Position numbers and translations under genes: made by a program. Shown one piece after another: positions 10,701 to 18,699 of a stretch of DNA of 64,000 bases. The notes beneath the pieces are model-generated. The model was not told where the DNA came from. It saw only the letters and a program-made list of their open reading frames with translations, and did not search any database. The stretch covers positions 1 through 64,000 of the forward strand of contig JAPLRZ010000043.1 of NCBI GenBank assembly GCA_026398895.1, read 5' to 3'. Within the stretch, counting starts at the first letter, position 1. The number at the start of each line of letters is the position of its first letter. The DNA comes from Methylococcales bacterium (lineage in GTDB: Bacteria > Pseudomonadota > Gammaproteobacteria > Methylococcales > Methylomonadaceae).

Positions 10701-11741
10701 TGGGTCAATAGTGGAGAAGTTAAACAAGGAATTATTTTAGATACGGAAAATAAAATTACAGAATTAGGATTAAAAAACTCATCTGCAAAAATATTTCCTA
10801 AAAATACGGTTTTGGTCGCAATGTATGGTGCAACAGCGGGGCAAGTTGGTGTATTGGGAATTGAAGCATCTACTAATCAAGCTGTTTGTGGGATATTACC
10901 AAGCGATACTATCGATTACAAATATTTATTTTATTTCTTATCTACCCAGCTTGATAGCCTTTTAAGACTTCGCGTTGGAGTGGCAAGATTAAATCTTTCA
11001 CAAGAATTAATTAAGGATTTTAAAATCCCCCTCCCACCTATAGATATTCAACAACAAATCGTTGCAGATTGTGAAGCCGTTGATAAAGAAGTACAAACCG
11101 CCGAGCAATCCATTAAAACGCTACAAAATGAAATTGTAGATACTGTAAAAAATACCTTCATCGCAAAAAATTATCCGTTAAAAAAGCTAGATAGCTTAAT
11201 GACGATTGCCAGAGGCGCGTCACCTAGACCGATTAAAGACTATTTAACCGCTGATAAAGACGGGGTTAATTGGATAAAAATAGGCGATGTAAAACAGGGT
11301 GAAAAATATATTACTCAGACAGATGAAAAAATTACTCCAGAAGGTGCTGAAAAATCCCGTTTTGTTAAAGAAGGTGATTTTATTTTATCTAATTCCATGA
11401 GTGCAGACAGACCGTATATTTTAAAAATATCAGGTTGTATTCATGATGGCTGGTTATTATTAAGTGATATTGATGATTCGTTAAATAAAGATTATTTCTA
11501 TAATATATTGTCTTATTACGATGCGGTTAAACAGCAATTAACCGATAATGCCTTAGGCGGTACGGTAAAAAATCTAAATATTGATAGAGTGAAAACGATA
11601 AAAATCCCCGTCCCCGATAGTGATATTCAAAAAAACCTAGTCGCACAAATCGAACAGCTAGAAAACAAAATCGCTACTGCTCAAAAAACAATCAACGAAG
11701 CGGCGAATAAAAAACAAGCAGTTTTAAAAAAGTATTTGTAA
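7788..11741 (+). CDS. single-chain restriction-modification enzyme (nuclease + N6-adenine methyltransferase + two target-recognition domains)
   Basis: The protein has 1317 residues. Residues about 50-150 form a PD-(D/E)xK nuclease like the N-terminal domain of type I HsdR, with D100 and ECK at 115-117. The methyltransferase domain spans roughly 380-660: motif I is DYACGAG (461-467) and motif IV NPPY (546-549), as in HsdM adenine methylases. Two HsdS-like recognition domains follow, beginning near residues 940 (KWDLVKIGSIAETSSGG) and 1130, each ending in a coiled coil. No HsdR helicase is present here, so it should act as a type IIG/IIB-like enzyme cutting near its site, not as a translocating type I enzyme. 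It splits the glucan locus and is AT-rich, which fits recent acquisition. Confidence 0.85.
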   Translation: MITKDNFKNLLLCLDFTQHNNQFSKQFNNTHLAVDFDKQILVYPDDLIINEHQTCNFSAAENFVVFECVHRLLEKGYKPEHIELEPKWQVGHGASGGRADILIKDNDGNVLLIIECKTAGNEFKKAWNNTLEDGGQLFGYAANAAPDFLSLYASDFDEKLNIIKPTYYLISLKDNDDYLKENAHKELASFSKSKKTRESLFSIWKETYNQEPITKGIFEPSVQSYHIGKQKVYLEDLQTLIGADIQAKYHEFATVLRQHNISGRENAFDKLINLFLCKIVDEAQNSQKDTEDQELKFYWKGIGYDSYFDLIDRLQQLYQVGMKRFLNEDVTYIKDDDIDNAFRYFKNDPDATRTTIEGIFKQLKYFTNSDFAFLDVHNESLFYQNSVVLLKIVQMLQDIRLLQKDQHNQFLGDLFEGFLDNGIKQSEGQFFTPMPICRFILQSLPLESLFANSAEPPKAIDYACGAGHFLNELAMQITPFVKQHQHNNAHDYYAQFYGIEKEYRLSKVAKVSAFMYGQDDINILYHDALASHEKIANDSFSLLVANPPYSVKGFLTTLDKVERKKYTLFNTIGDKSLESNNSIETFFIERAKQLLKSGGVTAIIVPSSILSNGDSTYTATRGLLLSYFDIVALCEFGSGTFGKTGTNTVTLFLRRKEKDPSPADHYRCRVECWFKHGSDDKKAVYNDEYVIKQYCQHIGIDFVDYQSLLAANPNTELLATEIFIDYRVDFDKSQAAKVIQSKYVKLINNLPKTLTAELEKQQKDSAEKLTATIIHAKVKALLPEETDKLLTAQSAELTAKFLDYLQAIEKDKLYYFALAYHNPQKVLVVKSPSEKKELQAFLGYGWSEAKGNEGIKLTTDKDNKHITPLYDADNRYNTAKINYYIAKNFLDGDIDLSGLEDLNGLVSTARLVDMLDFSRKDFNKAISLTPKKSVEIETKWDLVKIGSIAETSSGGTPLSGVREYYENGTIFWVNSGEVKQGIILDTENKITELGLKNSSAKIFPKNTVLVAMYGATAGQVGVLGIEASTNQAVCGILPSDTIDYKYLFYFLSTQLDSLLRLRVGVARLNLSQELIKDFKIPLPPIDIQQQIVADCEAVDKEVQTAEQSIKTLQNEIVDTVKNTFIAKNYPLKKLDSLMTIARGASPRPIKDYLTADKDGVNWIKIGDVKQGEKYITQTDEKITPEGAEKSRFVKEGDFILSNSMSADRPYILKISGCIHDGWLLLSDIDDSLNKDYFYNILSYYDAVKQQLTDNALGGTVKNLNIDRVKTIKIPVPDSDIQKNLVAQIEQLENKIATAQKTINEAANKKQAVLKKYL

Positions 11742-11786
11742 TATTAAGTTCTTAACAAAAAGTCGGCGTGTCTATTTATTCATCGT

Positions 11787-11802
11787 CATTCCAGCAGGAA
11801 TG
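11787..11802. repeat. short palindrome CATTCC/GGAATG
   Basis: A 6-bp stem with a four-base loop lies within a GTCATTCCAGCAGGAATGCG stretch after the restriction-modification gene. It resembles common intergenic palindromes and may mark the edge of the inserted segment. Confidence 0.4.
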
Positions 11803-11924
11803 CGGGAATAACAACATAATTCACAAATATCAGAATCATCGGTTTGAGTTAAAAAGTATAGAGTTTGAAATTTAAGGCTATCAACAAAACTGAAACACTA
11901 CCCGTTATTTTAAAATACTCACTT

Positions 11925-14510
11925 ATGAAATTGTCCCATTTAAAATTTAGCGGTTTACTCTTTGTCCTTGCGTTATTAGGAAATCTGTTGGTTTGGGTGG
12001 GGCTTAATCCCAGTGAAACCCCACCGAATTGGCAAGGTAAATTACACGGACTTGCTTACACGCCGCATCAAGCGATTAAAAGTTATGATGAATTAAGTGC
12101 GAATCCCGATGTGACGCTAGAACAAATTGAAGCGGATTTCAAAATTTTTGCCGACAAAGTGAACAACGTGCGTATTTATTCGGCAACCCACGGGCAGGAA
12201 AAAGTGCCACTGGTTGCGCAAAAATACAACATACAGGTGATGGCTGGGGCGTGGATTAATGACAAGCCAATCAATAATGCACAAGAAATCAATGCCGTTA
12301 TTGCAATGGCTAAACAATACAACAACATTAACAGCGTGTTGGTGGGTAACGAGGTATTGTTTCGTAAAGAATTGTCAGTTCAGGAATTAATTGATTATAT
12401 AAAACAAGTTAAAGCTCAAGTACATCAACCTGTTAGCGTCGGTGAGTTGTGGGATACTTGGATAAAATACCCTGAATTAGTCGAGCAGGTTGATTTTCTC
12501 GCGGTGCATATTTTCCCTTATTGGTCGAGTCTGCCTATTGAAGAGGCAGTTGCTGAAATGCAGCGGCGTTATGAGCAATTACGCACCGCCTATCCCAATA
12601 AAACCATTGTTATTGCTGAAGCAGGCTGGCCGAGTAAAGGTGATGTTCAGGGTAAAGGTGCGGCTTCTTTATTGAACGAAGCCCGTTTTGTGCGCGAATT
12701 TGTTAATTTTTCCGCTACGCATAATTACGACTATTACCTCATGGAAGCCTTTGATCAGCCGTGGAAACATTCAACAGAAGGTGCGTCCAGTGAACATTGG
12801 GGGATTTACGATGTGACAGGACGGCAAAAATTTCCTTTTGTCGGCGCGGTAAGTGAAAATCCGTGGTGGATACCAGAAGCAATCACTGCACTCGCATTGG
12901 CTTTATTACCCACTTTGCTTTTTTGGCGACACAGTAAAGGCATTCTATTACGCGGGCAATGCGCGTATCTTTTTTTGATACAAGCGTTCAGTTCTTTGCT
13001 CAGTTATTGCCTATTCGCGCCCGTAATGAAAGGCTTGAGTCTCTACAGTATCGCCGCGTGGGGTTTATTACTGCCCGTGCAGTTGCTGTTAATGGCAGTG
13101 GTGTTAATTAATGGTTTTGAATGGGTAGAATTACTCTGGAAACGTCGTCAACGTGAACATCAACCGCTCACTGCACAGCTACTAGCAGAAAATAATTGTC
13201 CTAAAGTGTCTCTTCATGTCGCCATCTGTAATGAGCCGCCCGATTTAGTGATTGCCACTTTAAACGGTCTAGCACAACTGGATTATGCTAACTATGAAGT
13301 GTTGGTGATTGATAACAATACCAGTGATGCTGCGTTATGGTTGCCTGTACAAGCTCATTGTGAGCAATTAGGCGAGCGGTTTCGTTTTTTTACTTTAGGG
13401 AGGTGGCAGGGTTTTAAAGCGGGTGCGTTAAATTTCGCCTTACAACACACCGCTACTGATGCTGAAATTGTAGGTGTCATTGACAGCGATTATGCAGTTG
13501 AAGCCAATTGGCTGCGCAGTCTTGTCCCTTATTTTCAAGACAGTAAAGTCGGCTTTGTCCAAGCTCCGCAAGATCATCGCGACTGGCAACATGATACTTT
13601 TCAAGAAATGTGTAACTGGGAATACGCGGGCTTTTTTAATATCGGCATGGTGCATCGTCATGATAGAGATGCCATTATTCAACACGGCACGATGACTCTG
13701 ATTCGTAAAAGCGCGTTAGAGCAAGTCGGCAACTGGTCGGAATGGTGTATTTGTGAAGATGCAGAATTGGGTTTAAGTCTGATGGAGCAAGGCTATAACG
13801 CGGTTTACGTTAATCATGCCTTTGGTAAAGGGCTAACACCACAAACGTTTACGGGTTTTAAAAAACAACGTTTTCGCTGGGTTTATGGTGCGGTACAGAT
13901 TCTGCGCCATCATTGGAAAAATTTAATCAATCCGCACAGTGTCTTAACGAGTGGACAACGCTATCACTTTTTAGCAGGCTGGCTACCGTGGTTTGCTGAC
14001 GCGCTTAGCCTCATCTCGACAGTAGGTGCAGTATTTTGGTCGGCTGCTTTAATTATCGCACCCGATTATTCGCGCTTTCCCTTGGATATGTTTCTCATCA
14101 CTGCCTTTAGTTTATTTATTTTCAAAATCGTTTACGGCTTATCGTTATACAGTGCCTTAGTGCCTTGCACACTAAAACAACGCCTCGGCGCGGCAATTGC
14201 GGGTATGAGTTTAACGCACACTATCGCGCTCGGCGTTATTCGGGGTTTATTAACTACTAATCAACCGTTTCTACGCACCGCCAAAGCGGAAGACAAGCCC
14301 GCATTCCTGCAAAGTTTGTTGATGGTACGCGAAGAACTGGTCATGTTAATCGGCTTATTAACCGCGATGACTGCCATTATTTGCCACTATAAAATAGCCG
14401 AACCCGATGTTATTTGGTGGCTGATTATCCTCAGCATTTTATCGCTACCCTATATCGCCGCACTGATTATGTCGCTGGTCAATATCAAAACCGTAGCAAA
14501 TGTGAAATAG
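11925..14510 (+). CDS. ndvB: NdvB-like GH17-GT2 beta-glucan synthase
   Basis: The protein has 861 residues. The start at 11925 puts MKLSHLKFSGLLFVLALLG at the N terminus as a signal anchor; an upstream in-frame TTG at 11865 is less likely. A periplasmic GH17 domain (about 35-320) has acid E143 (VGNEV) and nucleophile E232 (AEAGWP). After membrane helices comes a cytoplasmic GT2 domain with DSD at 520-522, ED at 611-612 and QRFRW at 648-652, then further helices. This matches Pseudomonas NdvB, where the GT2 part polymerises beta-1,3-glucan from UDP-glucose and the GH17 part branches or cyclises it. The cyclic product is inferred from NdvB. It probably belonged with the GH17-GH3-transporter genes before the insertion. 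Confidence 0.87.
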   Translation: MKLSHLKFSGLLFVLALLGNLLVWVGLNPSETPPNWQGKLHGLAYTPHQAIKSYDELSANPDVTLEQIEADFKIFADKVNNVRIYSATHGQEKVPLVAQKYNIQVMAGAWINDKPINNAQEINAVIAMAKQYNNINSVLVGNEVLFRKELSVQELIDYIKQVKAQVHQPVSVGELWDTWIKYPELVEQVDFLAVHIFPYWSSLPIEEAVAEMQRRYEQLRTAYPNKTIVIAEAGWPSKGDVQGKGAASLLNEARFVREFVNFSATHNYDYYLMEAFDQPWKHSTEGASSEHWGIYDVTGRQKFPFVGAVSENPWWIPEAITALALALLPTLLFWRHSKGILLRGQCAYLFLIQAFSSLLSYCLFAPVMKGLSLYSIAAWGLLLPVQLLLMAVVLINGFEWVELLWKRRQREHQPLTAQLLAENNCPKVSLHVAICNEPPDLVIATLNGLAQLDYANYEVLVIDNNTSDAALWLPVQAHCEQLGERFRFFTLGRWQGFKAGALNFALQHTATDAEIVGVIDSDYAVEANWLRSLVPYFQDSKVGFVQAPQDHRDWQHDTFQEMCNWEYAGFFNIGMVHRHDRDAIIQHGTMTLIRKSALEQVGNWSEWCICEDAELGLSLMEQGYNAVYVNHAFGKGLTPQTFTGFKKQRFRWVYGAVQILRHHWKNLINPHSVLTSGQRYHFLAGWLPWFADALSLISTVGAVFWSAALIIAPDYSRFPLDMFLITAFSLFIFKIVYGLSLYSALVPCTLKQRLGAAIAGMSLTHTIALGVIRGLLTTNQPFLRTAKAEDKPAFLQSLLMVREELVMLIGLLTAMTAIICHYKIAEPDVIWWLIILSILSLPYIAALIMSLVNIKTVANVK

Positions 14511-14528
14511 TCAGAATCTGCTGTTTTA

Positions 14529-14560
14529 TGACTGCCAGTCCTTTAAAGGACTGGCAGTCA
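14529..14560. terminator. 32-bp perfect palindrome, probable bidirectional terminator
   Basis: A perfect palindrome centred on CCTTTAAAGG with arms beginning TGACTGCCAGT. It lies between two convergent genes. A second copy at 46880-46911 differs by a paired change (GCC/GGC to ACC/GGT) that keeps the palindrome intact. This suggests selection for the fold. There is no clear T-run, so the terminator role is inferred. Confidence 0.6.
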
Positions 14561-14574
14561 TATTACCCAACGAT

Positions 14575-15432
14575 CTAATAGCGTGACGGTAGATTGTTGA
14601 CCGCTTGTAAATCCCACGCTTGCGGCTCAATTGAAGCTTCTAGCGGGGTTTCGATAACGTCATCTAAATCGCTGAAAAAATCCAAGCCTGTTTGGGCTTC
14701 AATATTATCAATGCTAGTGACAAATTGGGATAAAGGTTCATTGCCTTTAACCGTTTGCGGGACTAAAAAAGCCAGTACCTTAAAATCTTGATTTCTTTTA
14801 GCTTGAGTGATGTATATTTTATAAAACGCATCGGGAATTTCTACCCGCCACGACGAGGATAATCGCTCAGTCGAACCCGTAAATACAGGACCTGTAATTA
14901 CCCAGACTTTATCAGCGAGTTTGGTAAAGTATTTAACTTCTGCTTCCTCTAAACGCTGCCAAAACTGGCGATTTAATTTTGGCGTTTGCGGGCTAATATT
15001 GGTCATTAAAAAACTATCGCTCTGCCCTTCCTTGCCGTATAAATGGCTGATGGCATAATTTGGCGCGTTATGCCCACGGTCATAACCGCTTTTAGTATAG
15101 CTGTCGTGCGCGACCCGATTAATGGCACGCTTATCCGTTTTAAAATGGCTAGGTCGCGGTAATGAAGGAATGCTTTCATTCACAGGATAAATAGCGTATT
15201 CCGTCCATAATGGATTACCGCGTATATCGGAATAACCGACAATAAAGCCGTGATTGCGAAAGGTACGAAACCAAGTATTCATTCCCCAGCCAGTCGCATT
15301 AGGTTCACCTTGATACAGCATCGGAGAGCGAAAAAACTTTACTTCACCCATATAGCCAAGCAAGCCAATGAACAATAGCAAGAGTAGTATCAATAGGGGG
15401 AATCGCCAAAGAAAACGGAAAAATATTGACAT
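14575..15432 (-). CDS. membrane-anchored DNA/RNA non-specific endonuclease
   Basis: This 285-residue protein has an N-terminal membrane anchor (about 8-28) and a beta-beta-alpha-metal nuclease domain of the NucA/Serratia nuclease family. The family motif DRGH is at residues 118-121 with H121 as general base. N145 in MTNISPQTPKLN and N154/E162 in NRQFWQRLEE supply metal and helix residues. The domain should face the periplasm, where such enzymes degrade nucleic acid for nutrition or DNA-uptake control. It starts six bases after the truD stop and so probably shares the ispF-truD transcript. Confidence 0.88.
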   Translation of the reverse strand: MSIFFRFLWRFPLLILLLLLFIGLLGYMGEVKFFRSPMLYQGEPNATGWGMNTWFRTFRNHGFIVGYSDIRGNPLWTEYAIYPVNESIPSLPRPSHFKTDKRAINRVAHDSYTKSGYDRGHNAPNYAISHLYGKEGQSDSFLMTNISPQTPKLNRQFWQRLEEAEVKYFTKLADKVWVITGPVFTGSTERLSSSWRVEIPDAFYKIYITQAKRNQDFKVLAFLVPQTVKGNEPLSQFVTSIDNIEAQTGLDFFSDLDDVIETPLEASIEPQAWDLQAVNNLPSRY

Positions 15433-15438
15433 ATTGAT

Positions 15439-16452
15439 TTAACTTAGATTGATAATTTCGCGTAACAAAGAAGTCGCATAACTCCCAGCAGGTAAAGTAA
15501 AACTCAGTGATAAAGTCGTCTCGTCTATAAACTGCCAGTCCAAATCCTTAACATTAATGCGTAACGCTCGCCTGTCCTGCTCTAAGCCATTAGCAATCAA
15601 GCCGTCCGCCAGTTCTTGATTGGCGGCAATAATCGCTTGCTCTACTGGTAATAATTCAACATTGCCTTTGCCCCATAAAATACCCGTTGGATGAATTTCT
15701 TTTGCGGCAAGACGGCGGATAATATCGTCTGTGGGTTGCGCTTCATTAAAATAACTATGTCCTAAATCAAACACATAACTATCACCTGCCAGTGCTTGAT
15801 TCCATGTTTTCGTTAATACCCGCTGGGCAAGTATTTCATTGAACAAATAAGAACGGGCAGCCGATAAATAAATACTGCGTTGTTCGCGCCCCACTTTCGC
15901 GCCTTGAAATAAAGCCAACGCTTTATTGATATTATGCCCCGCATGACCAAACCGTTGTTCGCCGTAATAATTAGCGATGCCTTCAGTTTTTATTGCTGTG
16001 AGTTGTTGCTCCGTTTTGATTTTATCGCCTTGCCAATCTCGAATAATAATTTTGAAGCTATTACCCGATAACACGCCACGTTTTAATTTTCGCGCATGAC
16101 GAACACTGTGCAGAACTTTAATAGACTCAGTTTCAAACTGAGACCAATCTGGATCAGCCTTACCAGGTAGCCAAACGCTAAACCATTGCGTAGTGACTGC
16201 ATGACGATCTTTAAGTCCTGCATAACTAATATCACGCTGTCTCACATTAGCAAATTTAGCCAATTGCCGTGCCACATAATCGGTATTTTCACCCGTTTTT
16301 TCTATGAATAAAAAAATGTGTTCACCCGCACCCGATGGTTCAAAGGAGAGATGTTCCGTGACAATAAAATCTTCAGGTACAGTGCGAACTTTACCCTGAG
16401 CAGATGGCGAACCATAGAGGTATGCCCAAACGGGTAGCTCTATGGCACTCAT
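15439..16452 (-). CDS. truD: tRNA pseudouridine(13) synthase
   Basis: A TruD-family pseudouridine synthase of 337 residues that converts U13 of tRNA-Glu in the cytoplasm. The catalytic aspartate is D82 in the motif [12 protein letters not shown]. The later segment NYYGEQRFG and the inserted TruD-specific domain are present. The ATG overlaps the ispF stop (ATGA), an arrangement common in gammaproteobacteria, where truD and ispF are neighbours. Confidence 0.95.
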   Translation of the reverse strand: MSAIELPVWAYLYGSPSAQGKVRTVPEDFIVTEHLSFEPSGAGEHIFLFIEKTGENTDYVARQLAKFANVRQRDISYAGLKDRHAVTTQWFSVWLPGKADPDWSQFETESIKVLHSVRHARKLKRGVLSGNSFKIIIRDWQGDKIKTEQQLTAIKTEGIANYYGEQRFGHAGHNINKALALFQGAKVGREQRSIYLSAARSYLFNEILAQRVLTKTWNQALAGDSYVFDLGHSYFNEAQPTDDIIRRLAAKEIHPTGILWGKGNVELLPVEQAIIAANQELADGLIANGLEQDRRALRINVKDLDWQFIDETTLSLSFTLPAGSYATSLLREIINLS

Positions 16453-16922
16453 TTTTCGATTAACACAATGGCTTGTACGGCAATGCCTTCTTTGCGTCCT
16501 TCAAAACCCAGTTGTTCAGTCGTAGTGGCTTTAACATTAATGCAATCCAATGTCACTTTTAAATCATCGGCAATATGAAAACACATAGCCGCAGTATGTG
16601 GTGACATTTTGGGAGCTTGAGCAATAATGGTTATATCGGCATTAATCAGCTTATAACCTTTTTCCTGTACAACCTTATAAACATGACGCAACAATGCCCG
16701 ACTATCCGCGCCTTTAAAGGCAGGATCAGTATCAGGAAAATGTTTACCTATATCGCCTAACGCTGCCGCCCCTAATAACGCATCACTTAAGGCGTGCAAT
16801 ACCACATCACCATCCGAATGCGCCTCCAAACCTTGTTGGTATGGAATAATAACGCCGCCCAATATAATATGATCGCCCGCGCAAAAACGGTGAACATCAT
16901 AACCTTGACCTACTCTAATCAT
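16449..16922 (-). CDS. ispF: 2-C-methyl-D-erythritol 2,4-cyclodiphosphate synthase
   Basis: A 157-residue trimeric zinc enzyme of the MEP isoprenoid pathway that cyclises CDP-methylerythritol 2-phosphate with release of CMP. The metal ligands D9 and H11 lie in GYDVHRF and H43 in [12 protein letters not shown]. The CTP-binding tail [12 protein letters not shown] is present. Length is typical. ispD, which often precedes ispF, is not upstream here; 461 bases without a gene precede it instead. Confidence 0.96.
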   Translation of the reverse strand: MIRVGQGYDVHRFCAGDHIILGGVIIPYQQGLEAHSDGDVVLHALSDALLGAAALGDIGKHFPDTDPAFKGADSRALLRHVYKVVQEKGYKLINADITIIAQAPKMSPHTAAMCFHIADDLKVTLDCINVKATTTEQLGFEGRKEGIAVQAIVLIEK

Positions 16923-17383
16923 TGTTGCTCCTACTATTACAATTCAACGGGTTGTTTAGTTTGCCTACGTTTGAAATAAAAAATATATTTTTAATCCAAA
17001 AATATACGCGATATTCGACTTTTATTTTGAGAAGTTGAAGCTATGACGACAGAAGTGTAGAGTTATTTTTGAGAAAACGAAGCGGAAAGTCGTCATGCTG
17101 ATAGACGACTGTATCACACTTTTTCGCCTTTCAAAAAAGCTTGATTTTATCTTGAATTAATTTGTCAGACAGCTTCTAAAACATGACACAACAGAATGAT
17201 TATTGTCAATAGTGGTTATCGGTTTGGATTGTTTGATCGCAAAGATGTTAATCACCCAACTTGTAAATAACTACCTATAAATGGGTGTTATATGGTGATG
17301 GGTATTTAAGAAGTTAGAAAACACACAGGATGTTAATAGTCTAAAATATACAACAATCTCCAACTTAATTTATCTCACACATT
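16923..17383. other. 461-base gap between divergent ispF and ldt genes
   Basis: No open frame, RNA gene or strong hairpin was found. The stretch is AT-rich and must hold the promoters of ispF (leftward) and the L,D-transpeptidase gene (rightward). No convincing -35/-10 pair or operator could be picked by eye. Confidence 0.6.
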
Positions 17384-18196
17384 ATGAAATCAACACACAA
17401 AATCATTGTCAGCTTAGCCCTGACAGCATTACTGGTTGCCTGCTCCGAATACCAACCCATTGATACACCAACTGTTATCACACCAGTAAAATCACAGACT
17501 CAAAGCAAGCCAAATTACGTTCCGCCAATTAATCCAGTAGGTCAAAGAACCGTAGAGGATATTGTGCAAATTTACGGTGTCAATGCAACGCGTAAACTTA
17601 ACACCTATTTCGCCAAGGCAAAGGTATCTTTTCCGCCTAAAGAAATCACCCTCGTCGCGTTAAAACAGGAAAAGAAACTAGAACTATGGGCGAGGGATAA
17701 CGCAGAATTCCGCCTAATTCACAGCTACAATATTCAGGCTGCCAGTGGCGTAGCAGGCCCAAAATTGCGCCTAGGCGATGAGCAAGTGCCAGAAGGCATT
17801 TACCGCATCGAAGGACTGAATCCCAACAGCCATTACCACCTGTCCATGAAACTCAACTATCCAAACGAATTTGACTTATTCCATGCAGCTCAAGAAGGAC
17901 GCACTGAACCTGGTTCGAATATTTTTATACATGGCAGAGCCGTCTCTATCGGTTGCCTTGCTATGGGCGATGAAACCATAGAAGAACTTTTCATCCTCAC
18001 CACGCAAGTAGGCGCGGAGAATGTAAAAGTAGTCATCGCCCCGCACGATCCAAGAGCTACTCCTCTAACGACCGATTCAGCACAACTTCCGATCTGGACA
18101 ACGGAACTTTATGCCAATATTTCGCGTGAAATCCACGCCCTGTCAACTACGGTAAAGTCGGCGCAATCAATGGGGCCACAAGCTATACTACATTAA
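17384..18196 (+). CDS. YafK-type L,D-transpeptidase, lipoprotein
   Basis: The 270-residue protein begins with a lipoprotein signal ending LLVAC (C20). The YkuD catalytic domain covers about 85-215, with H183 (IHGRAVSIGC) and catalytic C191 (SIGCLAMG). The IHG...SIGCLAMG pattern is that of the YafK/DpaA subgroup. In E. coli the DpaA (LdtF) member cuts the link between Braun lipoprotein and peptidoglycan, so this may be an amidase and not a cross-linker. That assignment is inference. The gene stands alone; an IS607 remnant begins about 45 bases downstream. Confidence 0.85.
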   Translation: MKSTHKIIVSLALTALLVACSEYQPIDTPTVITPVKSQTQSKPNYVPPINPVGQRTVEDIVQIYGVNATRKLNTYFAKAKVSFPPKEITLVALKQEKKLELWARDNAEFRLIHSYNIQAASGVAGPKLRLGDEQVPEGIYRIEGLNPNSHYHLSMKLNYPNEFDLFHAAQEGRTEPGSNIFIHGRAVSIGCLAMGDETIEELFILTTQVGAENVKVVIAPHDPRATPLTTDSAQLPIWTTELYANISREIHALSTTVKSAQSMGPQAILH

Positions 18197-18252
18197 TCAA
18201 TAGCAACTCTGTAGGGTTATCTAGCCGAATCTATGTAATACTATTATTAACG

Positions 18253-18680
18253 ATAGGTGAAGCGGCAAAGGTGTTGGGTGTATCGATAACGACTCTCAGG
18301 CAATGGGAAAAGGAAGGCAAGCTGATGCTAAACAAGGCTGGACGTTTGAGGTAGTGAGCGATTTAGGTTCTGGAATAAACTACCAAAAGAAAGGCTTGAA
18401 GCGGCTGTTAAACGCGATTATTGATGACAAAGTGGGGCGGCTAGTGCTGACCCACAAAGACTGCTTACTGCGTTTTGGTGCGGAACTGGTGTTTGCGATT
18501 TGTGAGATAAAATCGGTGCAGGTGATTATTCTCAATCAAGGCGAAGACACCACGTTTGAAGAAGATTTAGCGCAAGACGTGCTGGAGATTATCACCGTGT
18601 TCAGTGCCAGACTGTATGGTAGTCGTAGCCGCAAGAATCAAAAAATCATCGAGGGCGTTAAGAAAGTGATAGACATGATA
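18253..18680 (+). pseudogene. tnpA: IS607 serine recombinase TnpA, broken
   Basis: In one frame, 18253-18351 encodes the MerR-type DNA-binding start IGEAAKVLGVSITTLRQWEK and stops soon after. In another frame, 18330-18680 encodes GWTFEVVSDLGSG, GRLVLTHKDCLLRFG and DTTFEEDLAQDVLEIITVFS, the second half of the IS607 serine recombinase. The segment in between, including the YARVSS motif with the nucleophile serine, is missing. The protein could not recombine DNA. Its reading frame runs on without a stop into the tnpB remnant, so the longest open frame (18303-19157) encodes a meaningless TnpA-TnpB chimera. Confidence 0.88.
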
Positions 18681-18699
18681 ATAGCCCACAAAAACGCCC

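Noticed and set aside
7788-11741. Complete type I restriction system
   Set aside because: No helicase motor domain is present in the protein or in the flanking genes, so type I translocation cannot be claimed.
16923-17383. Hidden small gene or RNA in the 461-base gap before the L,D-transpeptidase gene
   Set aside because: No open frame with a ribosome-binding site and no strong hairpin was found on either strand.
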